Part shown: positions 25,298 through 33,358 of the stretch, in pieces | Layout: each line of letters starts with the position of its first letter | Numbering within the stretch: the first letter of the stretch is position 1 | Origin: Phycisphaerales bacterium AB-hyl4 | GTDB lineage: Bacteria; Planctomycetota; Phycisphaerae; Phycisphaerales; Phycisphaeraceae | NCBI GenBank assembly: GCA_041821185.1 | Contig: JBGUBD010000018.1 | Span: 1 to 64,000, forward strand | DNA length: 64,000 bases | Direction of reading: 5' to 3' | The notes under the pieces: generated by a model | The model's database searches: none | What the model saw: only the letters and a program-made list of their open reading frames with translations | Told to the model about the DNA's origin: nothing | Position numbers and translations under genes: made by a program

Positions 25298-28189
25298 TCA
25301 CAGATCCGCCTCGCGTTGCACCTGATGAACTATCTCATACACGTGCCTTTGATAAGGCTCAAAATTGTCTTTCAGCAATCCGCCTTCAACTTGCAACGTT
25401 CTGTCTTCGAACAATACATTCACCGATCGTATCTCGCCCAAATCGGACAGATCAATGGCCGCGCCGATTGCTTCGGCACGGATGTTAACGGCCATCACGT
25501 ACGTTTTGCCTTGGTGCCTTCGCGCTGTAGACAGAATTGTTGAAGGATACACGCCATAATTGTCAATTGTGTCGCCCGAAAAGATGATTGGCGTCAACTG
25601 CTGTATCTCTTCGTTGAGCTGTTTATACGCATACCAGTGCTGACGACCAATTACCTGGCCGTAGAAGTACTTCAGGCCGCTAACACCCTTGATGACATTC
25701 GCATAGGTCTGTGCCACTTGCTCGCCGGCTGACGCTTCACGATGATGATTATTGAGGTTGTTCCCCACAATGTAATTCCACGTGGGTGTTCGCATCTGCG
25801 ATGAAATCTCCTCCATCACGTCAACATAATGGAGAGTCTGCTCTATCGTTCTTCCTTCGACCGAGGTCAAATAATAGTCCAGCGACAATATGTCTCCCGG
25901 CAATCCCGCGTAACAACTTACCGGGCCAAACTGCGTATAATTCACATAGACAGGGCGGTACGGATCGAGTTCCCTCACCTTCTGCACGGCCTCTGCAACC
26001 ATTTCGGGCGTTACACCATAGCTGCCCTTGATCTCCGGTTCATCGGCAGGCATCCACGCAAGCAAGGAGGCCTCATCCTTCCATTTCAATATCTGCCGCT
26101 CGAGTTCCTCGTGATTTGCGATGAGGGGCCCGTCTCCCGCGTCGTACGCATAAGATGTCCAGAATGCAATCACTTTCAGGCCGTGCCTGTCCGCCGACTC
26201 AAAAACGGCGCGCCAGATGCGATCAGACCACTCCCACCCAACATTGGCTCCGACGTGAAGCGTCTTGAAACCATGTTCCGCCCACCAGGCCATTTGCCGA
26301 TCAATCACTTTGTCGTATTCGCCATAAGGATGCCCGTTAGGAACATGAAAGACCTGAAGTGGCGCAAACACATAAAACGGCTCACCGTCCACGAGCACAA
26401 CGCGCCTGACACGGTCTATCTTGACTTCAGTCGGAGCGGGTTCGAGTTTTACAACCACGTCGTCCGCTGACGCCACTACTTCTCCGTTGTCATCCAAAAG
26501 CGTCATCACAAACTCATACTGCCCCACTGGAATGTCATGCAGAGACACCTTTAGAATCTGATCCCTGTGGTCGGTTCGCACATCAGCTTCTTTAATTACA
26601 TCGTCATCGTTCTTCAATTGCCATCTAATGACGGTTTTTTTCAATACATCATCCGCAAACCCCAGCCGCGCATGAAGATATGCGTGCTCTTCGTCCGTGT
26701 AATATGACCGGTCGGCGATTGCACGCATGGAGGAATCCACCGTTACACGCCTACGAACCTCGCGCAGCAACTTATTGCCTGAAGCATCGAGCACGGCTAC
26801 TTTTACAGCAACATCGTCAGCTATCTGCGGGATTGACGCGGGAATCATCGAGGCATCAAGCTCGACTCGTTCGTTCCACATCGGCTCATCCATTCTTTCG
26901 CCGAGCATCGGCGCCTTGTCGACACGTAAAAGCGTATACTCGGGCACTTCGTCGCTTTCAGCCGCTGTCGATCTCGTTTGGTCCAGCGGGTTCGGTCGAT
27001 AGGGCGTCGCTTCCGTACCCTCTTCAAGTTGAACGGCATCAACCCATAGATAGCCCTCGCCTTGCGGCGTGATACTGACACGCAATCGGCGGACATCAAG
27101 CTTGGGCACGTGAAGGCTGTAGCGATTCCATTCCGTGTCTACTTCCACCACTCGCCTGCCATCGGCGACCCCCCATAACCCCAGCGATACGGGCATGCTG
27201 TCTTGATCCGATTTCAAATACACGGAAAGCGTGTAGGGCTTGTTCGCCTGCACACTCGTCCAGTGCGAAACCACAAAGTTCCCTTTGTCTCCCCCCTTGA
27301 GTCGAAGTACTGCGGAACCATCAAACGACTCAGAGGTGTCAACCTTAAAGCTTCGCCAGAAGTTTTCCATACTTCCGAACGTATGGCCTATGTTCAAATG
27401 AGTTCCTGGAAACCAGTATGGCGGCAGGTCGACTTCATAGCGCTCAAAAGAACTGTTACGGACGACATTCACGTAGCCTTCGGCAGCGTTCGCCACGTCA
27501 TCGTTAATGGAATAAATCCTCACGCTGTCATAGGCAGCCTTCATTCGCCAGCTCTGCAATTGCATCCTGCCGGCGGGGCCAATAATATCACCCGGATTAA
27601 TCAGGTCCGCTATTTTCTGGCCGTCTACAAACCATTCAAAGATATCGCCGCGTTTGACGAAGCGGAACTCGTACCATTTGTCAATTTCCAGCCTCGTATC
27701 AATCCTGTGGCCCTCATTCCTGTCGGCGCCTTCTCGCCTGTACTGCTGCCACCATCGGTCGGGTTGCATCGTACTGAGGATACCCGCTACGGAGACCCCT
27801 GCAAACCCGCCGGATCGTTCAGGGTCGGAGGCTACGATTTTCATTCTTAAATCAATGAGATAGTTTTCGTCCAACTTCATTCCTAACAATGCCTGTCCGC
27901 CGTACCCTTTCGTGAGAAGCATTCCGTCCTTTACTTCCCAGACCTGGGTCCCGCCGGTTTGCCAATCGGCGCCAATGGTGTCGTCGAAGGTGTCTTCAAA
28001 TATCAATGCCCCGGCATCAACTAGACCGCCGTCCACAAGTTTCCACAGTGTTCCGTCTTCCGGGAACCATCCATCTTGGCTGGCCTGCACAGCATTCGTT
28101 ACGAGGATCAGGCTGCAAAGAAGCGCAAACGCGCGTTTCCCCGTGTCGTGTGCCGCTCTGGACGCGATAGTTGAAATCACGGTCGCCAC
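25298..28189 (-). CDS. Large exported glycoside-hydrolase-like protein (DUF1080/CBM/TIM barrel)
   Basis: 963 residues with a signal peptide (ALLCSLILVTNAVQA near residue 36). Residues about 60-230 resemble a laminin-G/DUF1080 concanavalin fold (LIFEDTFDDTIGADWQTGG, WYEFRFVKRGDIFEWFVDG). Residues about 240-395 resemble a CBM4/9 domain (NSSFERYEVDLPPYW). From about 590 a (beta/alpha)8 domain carries FKTLHVGANVGWEW and SLLAWMPADEPEIKG, whose DEPE acid is a likely catalytic residue, and an all-beta tail closes it. Likely acts on an extracellular or periplasmic polysaccharide; substrate unknown. GC content is lower than the flanks. Confidence 0.7.
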   Translation of the reverse strand: MATVISTIASRAAHDTGKRAFALLCSLILVTNAVQASQDGWFPEDGTLWKLVDGGLVDAGALIFEDTFDDTIGADWQTGGTQVWEVKDGMLLTKGYGGQALLGMKLDENYLIDLRMKIVASDPERSGGFAGVSVAGILSTMQPDRWWQQYRREGADRNEGHRIDTRLEIDKWYEFRFVKRGDIFEWFVDGQKIADLINPGDIIGPAGRMQLQSWRMKAAYDSVRIYSINDDVANAAEGYVNVVRNSSFERYEVDLPPYWFPGTHLNIGHTFGSMENFWRSFKVDTSESFDGSAVLRLKGGDKGNFVVSHWTSVQANKPYTLSVYLKSDQDSMPVSLGLWGVADGRRVVEVDTEWNRYSLHVPKLDVRRLRVSITPQGEGYLWVDAVQLEEGTEATPYRPNPLDQTRSTAAESDEVPEYTLLRVDKAPMLGERMDEPMWNERVELDASMIPASIPQIADDVAVKVAVLDASGNKLLREVRRRVTVDSSMRAIADRSYYTDEEHAYLHARLGFADDVLKKTVIRWQLKNDDDVIKEADVRTDHRDQILKVSLHDIPVGQYEFVMTLLDDNGEVVASADDVVVKLEPAPTEVKIDRVRRVVLVDGEPFYVFAPLQVFHVPNGHPYGEYDKVIDRQMAWWAEHGFKTLHVGANVGWEWSDRIWRAVFESADRHGLKVIAFWTSYAYDAGDGPLIANHEELERQILKWKDEASLLAWMPADEPEIKGSYGVTPEMVAEAVQKVRELDPYRPVYVNYTQFGPVSCYAGLPGDILSLDYYLTSVEGRTIEQTLHYVDVMEEISSQMRTPTWNYIVGNNLNNHHREASAGEQVAQTYANVIKGVSGLKYFYGQVIGRQHWYAYKQLNEEIQQLTPIIFSGDTIDNYGVYPSTILSTARRHQGKTYVMAVNIRAEAIGAAIDLSDLGEIRSVNVLFEDRTLQVEGGLLKDNFEPYQRHVYEIVHQVQREADL

Positions 28190-28247
28190 CTTTCTGTAAT
28201 GTATCGATCATTCCTGTTGTCGTGAGCCGAGGCCGTTCGTACTTTGC

Positions 28248-28503
28248 TCAAATATCGACATCACTTGTCTCTTGCGGCGGAGTATCGATGAAATCAAGCA
28301 GCATGGACATGGCATTCTGCCCAAGGGGCCCCATCGGCGCACGGAAAGTCGTCAATCGTGGCTTAGAGTAAGGAAATGTGTCGTCAGCGCCGCCGTGTCG
28401 CCGCGGTTATCCAGTTGAACCGATGGGATCGGATGCTGGTAATCGCTATGCCTGCTCACCAGAACGAGCGGACAACGCTCTCCCCGTGATTTGTGCAGGG
28501 TAA
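28248..28503 (-). pseudogene. LacI-family regulator remnant
   Basis: Two minus-strand frames give LacI effector-domain pieces: ERCPLVLVSRHSDYQHPIPS and VQLDNRGDTAALTTHFL, ending in a stop, then LTTFRAPMGPLGQNAMSMLL, the usual C-terminal motif, to a stop at 28248. About 100 residues between them and the whole DNA-binding domain are missing. It may once have regulated the neighbouring glycosidase genes. Confidence 0.6.
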
Positions 28504-28623
28504 TCCTGATCTTCCACCCTGGCGCCCTACACGACCATGACCTCGGCGTATTCGAGCCTATTGAGCAGAGCCATCTGCACGTTGTCGACGTCGCGTCACC
28601 GACGATCAGGCGAGTTGCGTGTG

Positions 28624-29676
28624 CTATAAGATTAAGCGAAAGTAGTATAGGTCGGCCTGCTCAGTGCCGTGCATGCGCGCGCGTTCGGTAAAGACGACGA
28701 GGTATTGATCTTCATCGATTGGCGCAATGGTCGGATAGCCATACAGGCTTTCGTTCAAAGGCCGATCTTTGGCGAGTTCGGGTTGGGCCCACGGACGTGG
28801 AATATCAAGTTGGAATGTCCAACTCTGCGGGGCATTCTGTATGTCATCAAAACGCGCGGTGTACACGAACAGGGCATTTTCAGCATCAGGCCGGGTGTAA
28901 CGGTCGCTGTTTAGCGCGATGATCATGTCTCGCTTCTGATCGTAATACAATTGTGGCGCGCAGCCCCAGTGGCGGTCGGGTGGAATGTTCGTCGGTTGCA
29001 ACTGTGACCATGTTTTACCGTTGTCCAAGCTTGTTGCCTGCAGCAATGGGTGGCCGAGCTTGTGTTGATCATCACGCATCAACGCGACCATGCGATTGCC
29101 ACCGCACCATGCGCCGGCAATTTCAGAAACTTCGAAGTCGGCGCCTTCGAGGATGATATTGCTCTGATCCCATGAACTGCCGTTGTCGCTGTAGAGGATT
29201 TCGACCTGTGTCTCTGTGTACTGAAGGGTGCAGTACTTGTTGATCGCGGGGTTGAAAAACATCTGGCCGGTTCCCTGGCAACCGTCCAATACGCTTGAAG
29301 TCTGCAGGTCAGACCACGTCACGCCCTGATCGTCGCTGTAGATAAAATAACGTCCAACCGTGCTTCCGTTATATGAGCGAAAGAAGACGACAATTCGTCC
29401 GTCCCGGGTGATGCCGCCATGAATGTTGCGGTCGTCGTAGCTGTTACTGTTGTAGACCGTATCGATCTTGCTCCACCGATCGGTGCTGGGATCGTAGGTG
29501 GTGCGGGCGACGCAGGCTGGGGTTCCGGAATGATCGCCACGGATGCCTGGTGAGCGACGGAAGATCATCATGACCTTGCCGTCATTGAGCGGCACAAGAA
29601 AACCTTCGGACATGTGGTCGTCCCCGAAGGCAACATCTTTGCAGGTGGTGTGCCGAAGCGTCTGCGTGGTTTCCAT
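28624..29676 (-). CDS. BNR/Asp-box sialidase-like protein
   Basis: 350 residues, six-bladed propeller type, with three Asp boxes: SDDQGVTWSDL, SDNGSSWDQS and SLDNGKTWSQL. A RRSPG motif near the start may supply a sialidase-type arginine. No signal peptide from the start at 29676 (AAGGAG just upstream), so probably cytoplasmic unless the longer frame (to 29790) is used. Family includes sialidases and unrelated exo-glycosidases; activity not established. Confidence 0.72.
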   Translation of the reverse strand: METTQTLRHTTCKDVAFGDDHMSEGFLVPLNDGKVMMIFRRSPGIRGDHSGTPACVARTTYDPSTDRWSKIDTVYNSNSYDDRNIHGGITRDGRIVVFFRSYNGSTVGRYFIYSDDQGVTWSDLQTSSVLDGCQGTGQMFFNPAINKYCTLQYTETQVEILYSDNGSSWDQSNIILEGADFEVSEIAGAWCGGNRMVALMRDDQHKLGHPLLQATSLDNGKTWSQLQPTNIPPDRHWGCAPQLYYDQKRDMIIALNSDRYTRPDAENALFVYTARFDDIQNAPQSWTFQLDIPRPWAQPELAKDRPLNESLYGYPTIAPIDEDQYLVVFTERARMHGTEQADLYYFRLIL

Positions 29677-29805
29677 GCGTCTCTCCTTCGGTTGCATGCT
29701 GACACATTTAAGGACGAACAGTTCCTGGATTCGTGGTGACCCAACGATGGCAAGCACCACGTGTAGACGACCACGAAAATGTGTCGCCAACGTAATGTCG
29801 GGGGC

Positions 29806-32223
29806 TTATGTCAAACGAGCGAAGCCAGTCTGACGAACATATGCCTGCCCACCCAGGCGATCGACAGAGTCGCCACGATCGGCAGCCTCGGCGAGTTCGG
29901 GAAGCACGGCTTCCGCCGCGTGCAGGTATCGCTCGACGTGTCGCGGTTCATGTGCAAGCGTCGGATAAAACGCCGAGCCTGCAAGGACGCGGTGATCAAG
30001 CAGGCGAGTGATGAATAGCGTCATCAAAGCATCGGCATCAGGGTGATCAACGCGAATGCTGGCCAGTGACGGGTGACCGGAAGCGATTAGCGGCACGCAA
30101 CAACGGCGGGCAAGTTCGGCGACCCCTGCTTTAAACTGCTCACCCATCTTTGCCACATGCTGCGGCACGTCGCACTCTTTCATGACGTCCAGCGTGGCCA
30201 GCGCAGCGGCGAAGCCCACGCCCTCTGTCCAGTACGTGCTGGAAATGAAACTCTCCTGCGCCGCCTGCATCATCTGATTACGGCCGATGATTGCGCCGAT
30301 GGGATGGCCGTTGCCCAGCGCCTTTGCATAAACTGCAATATCCGGCTCGACGCCATAACGCAGGTGAGCCCCGCCGCCAGGGTAAAAGCGGAAGCCTGTG
30401 GTGATTTCGTCGAATACCATCGCTGCGCCGCACTGACTGCAAGCATCGCGGACACCTTCGAGAAAACCCGGCGCGGGATCAACGGTGCGGGTCGGCTCCA
30501 TGACCACGGCAGCGAGACGTTGCCCGTGCTTGCTGATGATGGCGGTCAATTCGTCAAGCTGGTTGTAGCGAAATGGCAGGATGGTACCGGCGAGGCTGCG
30601 AGGCACGCCGGCCGGCGACAGACCGGGCAGCAGGTGACCACCCAATGCGTCGGCTTCGCCGAGATTGGCCGCGAGGTACCAGTCGCTCCAGCCGTGATAA
30701 CCACAGATGGCCACAATGTCACGCCGGGTGGCGGCCCGGGCGATGCGTACAGCCACCGCCATCGCTTCACCGCCTGATCGCGTGTAGCGTGCCTGCGTGG
30801 CCCATGGGTGCCGTTCGAGGAGCCGGCGTGTGACTTCCACCTCGTCCGGGCTGTTGAGCGTAGACATCGAGCCGAGTTGGATTCGACGGATGACGGCGTC
30901 GGTCACGCGCGGGTGGTTATAGCCGAGTAAGCAACTGCCGATGCCGCACTGACTCATGTCCAGGTAGCGTCGGCCGTCGAGGTCGACGACCTCGACGCCA
31001 TGCGCTTCGCTGGCATAGGCAGGCCATTTGGCGGGGGCGAAGCACTCCGGTCGCTTGGAGAGTAATTGCACACCGCCGGGGATCTGGCGTTTGGCCTCTT
31101 CGTAAAGCTTTTCACCCTTGCCCTCGCCAGCGGCTGGTGGTTGTTCGAGTCCGAGCATACGTCGTGGGTTATGCCAGAAGATGGCTTCAATGTCGGCATC
31201 GCTGCAACGCGCCAGCCTGCAGGCGTCGCGCAATCCCAGCAGTGACTCGTGTCCGACCAGTCGTGGCGGGCCATACGAACTGGACCAGTCCGTATTCTGT
31301 TGATCGAGCCAGTGGAAGCTGTCACCGATGCTCACACATTTACCGCGGAACTGACAGACCGGAAAGTCGGCGCCGAAACAGCATCGCGACACCCCCCATC
31401 GCTGAAGCAGGATTGCCATTGCTTCTGGTTCGCATGTGGCGGAGTTCTCAAACCACACGTTGTCCAAGCCGCGCAGCACATCCACCGATTCGACGTTGTG
31501 ATGGCCACAGAAGCTGCGAGCGGAATGAGCGAGGATCAGCTTCGCCTGCGGATAACGGCGGCAGTGATCGATAATGTAACGCTGGTTGTCGGGGTCGGCC
31601 ATGGCCCGCGGGCGAACCATGTGCAGCATGATCGCCAGGCTGCGCGCATCGGCAAGTTCCCACACCCATTCGGGAAGGAACTCGCTCGTGTCGGCGAACA
31701 TCGTGTCGGAGCGGTTGGCATAAATGTGATAAACCTTGAAGCCAGACCAGGGCTCACGATTCAGCCGGGCTTCAACAACATTAGGGTCGTCCTGCGGGCG
31801 CAGGAGCATCAACGCCGCGCTGGCGTACGGCAATCGGCGGTCAGCGCCAAGCAGGTCATTGGCTAGAAAGTCGTTGGCTGCGTCGACATCAACCTTGGGA
31901 AAAGGGGTCGGAAAGAACAGGCCTGCGCGCGGGGCGCGGTCGCCCATCCACTTCCCAATCTCCTGGCGATAGGTGGCCAGATCGACCACTGCCGGGCCTC
32001 GGCGGATGACTTCAAGACCTTGGCCATCCGCACAGCGATAGATGTGGCCATGGGTGTCGAACACCTTGGGCGGAACAAAGCTGCGCAGGTGCTGGGCGAA
32101 AGCTTGACGATCCGCCTCGGTGACCTCGAAAGGACCTGGCACGGGAGCGGAGTTGGTGGACTTCTCTTCCGTGTCCATTGTGATTCCGGCTGGGTCGTTA
32201 GCGGGCAAAGAGTTTTGAACCAT
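29806..32223 (-). CDS. Amidohydrolase / class III aminotransferase fusion
   Basis: 805 residues with two whole enzymes in one frame. Residues about 45-365 are an amidohydrolase-2 TIM barrel: FDTHGHIY (H58, H60), SGFKVYHIYAN, LILAHSARSF and CFGADFPVC. Residues about 370-805 are a PLP-dependent class III aminotransferase close to glutamate-1-semialdehyde aminomutase: IPGGVQLLSKRPE, YTRSGGEAMAVAVRIARAAT, AICGYHGWSDWY, VFDEITTGFRF and the PLP lysine in YAKALGNGHPIGAIIG. An ATG at 32178 is an alternative start. It could hydrolyse a lactone or decarboxylate and then transaminate the product within one polypeptide. No stop or frame change separates the halves. Confidence 0.85.
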   Translation of the reverse strand: MVQNSLPANDPAGITMDTEEKSTNSAPVPGPFEVTEADRQAFAQHLRSFVPPKVFDTHGHIYRCADGQGLEVIRRGPAVVDLATYRQEIGKWMGDRAPRAGLFFPTPFPKVDVDAANDFLANDLLGADRRLPYASAALMLLRPQDDPNVVEARLNREPWSGFKVYHIYANRSDTMFADTSEFLPEWVWELADARSLAIMLHMVRPRAMADPDNQRYIIDHCRRYPQAKLILAHSARSFCGHHNVESVDVLRGLDNVWFENSATCEPEAMAILLQRWGVSRCCFGADFPVCQFRGKCVSIGDSFHWLDQQNTDWSSSYGPPRLVGHESLLGLRDACRLARCSDADIEAIFWHNPRRMLGLEQPPAAGEGKGEKLYEEAKRQIPGGVQLLSKRPECFAPAKWPAYASEAHGVEVVDLDGRRYLDMSQCGIGSCLLGYNHPRVTDAVIRRIQLGSMSTLNSPDEVEVTRRLLERHPWATQARYTRSGGEAMAVAVRIARAATRRDIVAICGYHGWSDWYLAANLGEADALGGHLLPGLSPAGVPRSLAGTILPFRYNQLDELTAIISKHGQRLAAVVMEPTRTVDPAPGFLEGVRDACSQCGAAMVFDEITTGFRFYPGGGAHLRYGVEPDIAVYAKALGNGHPIGAIIGRNQMMQAAQESFISSTYWTEGVGFAAALATLDVMKECDVPQHVAKMGEQFKAGVAELARRCCVPLIASGHPSLASIRVDHPDADALMTLFITRLLDHRVLAGSAFYPTLAHEPRHVERYLHAAEAVLPELAEAADRGDSVDRLGGQAYVRQTGFARLT

Positions 32224-32586
32224 GGCGCGTGCTTCCGTAAGAGATCAACATGAGCAGGGACAAGGCGGTATCAACGACGCAATTCAGGCACCATCAGGAC
32301 AGGACGTTTGGCATAAAGACGCCTCCAGAGCCGACATGCGCCATTCACGCGTTCCAGGCATCCGCCTCGCCCTTGGGAAAGAAAACCCTTGACAGTGCAT
32401 CGACGTGAGTTATACTACATTCGTTATTTATCACTTGTCAACGTTTCGATTCGGCCATGCACAGGCCTTTTAAGACCGACCACTGATCCGAACTCGGCCA
32501 GTTGGAAGTAAGTGGGGCCAACTCTGGTTTTGCCAGGCACTGGTCGTGAAGAACAACCACCGGGCTCTCGCGAAAGGGAATGAGCG
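32224..32586. other. Divergent control region of the carbohydrate island
   Basis: 363 bases between the leftward fusion-gene operon and the rightward prepilin gene. No gene seen. It holds the good promoter described separately and an AT-rich segment (CGTTATTTATCACTTG, around 32421-32436) that, with TTGACA and TTGTCAA on either side, could form a regulator site. Confidence 0.5.
32389..32416 (+). promoter_or_regulatory. Consensus-like sigma-70 promoter
   Basis: TTGACA (32389-32394, perfect -35) and TATACT (32411-32416) with a 16-base spacer, 171 bases upstream of the prepilin ATG. The inverted TTGTCAA at about 32436-32442 downstream may be an operator half-site. Confidence 0.6.
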
Positions 32587-33258
32587 ATGTGTAATCCAAT
32601 GACGTCTCCAAACCGTTGTGCTCGCGCGTTTACGCTGATCGAGCTTTTGGTGGTCATTTCCATCATCTCGCTGCTGATTGCTATTTTGCTGCCGGCGCTG
32701 GGTGCTGCCAGGGAAGCCGCGCGACGGACAACGTGCCTTTCGGCGGTTCGTACGCTGAATTTGACGCTCACCCTTTATGCGAACGATTGGGATGGTCGTT
32801 ATCCGTACTCTGGCTGGAGCATGAATTGGGAGCCGGTGGGCAGGCAATTTCACTGGGGGCAGACTCTGGCGCGGGATTACGGATTGCCCAGCGGGTTTTC
32901 GCGCTGCCCATCGGACCCAAGGGACCCCATTCAGATGGTTCGTGGAATGACATACGCCTACAACCGCAGTCTCGACAAAGCTGGCGGTGTATGGCCAGGC
33001 GGCGCCGCCGCTTATCCAACGACGTCGCAGGACGACTTGCGGGATCCGTCACGAATACCGACTTTCTCCGAGGGTCGTCAATTGACGATCGCGGCGTGGG
33101 ATATCGACGCCCAGCCCCTCTCGTATGGTCTCCTGAATTTGCACAACGATGGGAACGTATGGGGGTTTGCGGATGGTCGCGCTTTAACGATTCCAAAGCA
33201 GGCGTCCTATTACTTCGATCCTGACACGTCACTGTTCCTGGTCGGCAGCCATTGGTGA
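32587..33258 (+). CDS. Prepilin-like protein (type II secretion/H-X9-DG family)
   Basis: 223 residues. Residues 11-35 are a class III prepilin signal (CARAFTLIELLVVISII; cleavage A14/F15, E19) and hydrophobic helix, then EAARRTTCLSAVRTLN, and a small globular domain ending GNVWGFADGRALTIP. This is the planctomycete type that is expanded next to carbohydrate genes (DUF1559-like pseudopilins). Probably surface exposed; it may help hold the secreted glycosidases of this island. Reading MCNP to the motif is short, so the start at 32587 is credible. Confidence 0.88.
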   Translation: MCNPMTSPNRCARAFTLIELLVVISIISLLIAILLPALGAAREAARRTTCLSAVRTLNLTLTLYANDWDGRYPYSGWSMNWEPVGRQFHWGQTLARDYGLPSGFSRCPSDPRDPIQMVRGMTYAYNRSLDKAGGVWPGGAAAYPTTSQDDLRDPSRIPTFSEGRQLTIAAWDIDAQPLSYGLLNLHNDGNVWGFADGRALTIPKQASYYFDPDTSLFLVGSHW

Positions 33259-33358
33259 ACACCGATGTCGCTGTTACCTGAGTCGATATCTGTCGTGCTT
33301 TCGCTCCGCTCATCTGGCGATGTATAAAGTTCCGTCGCTGCCCTAACTGAGGTATGTA

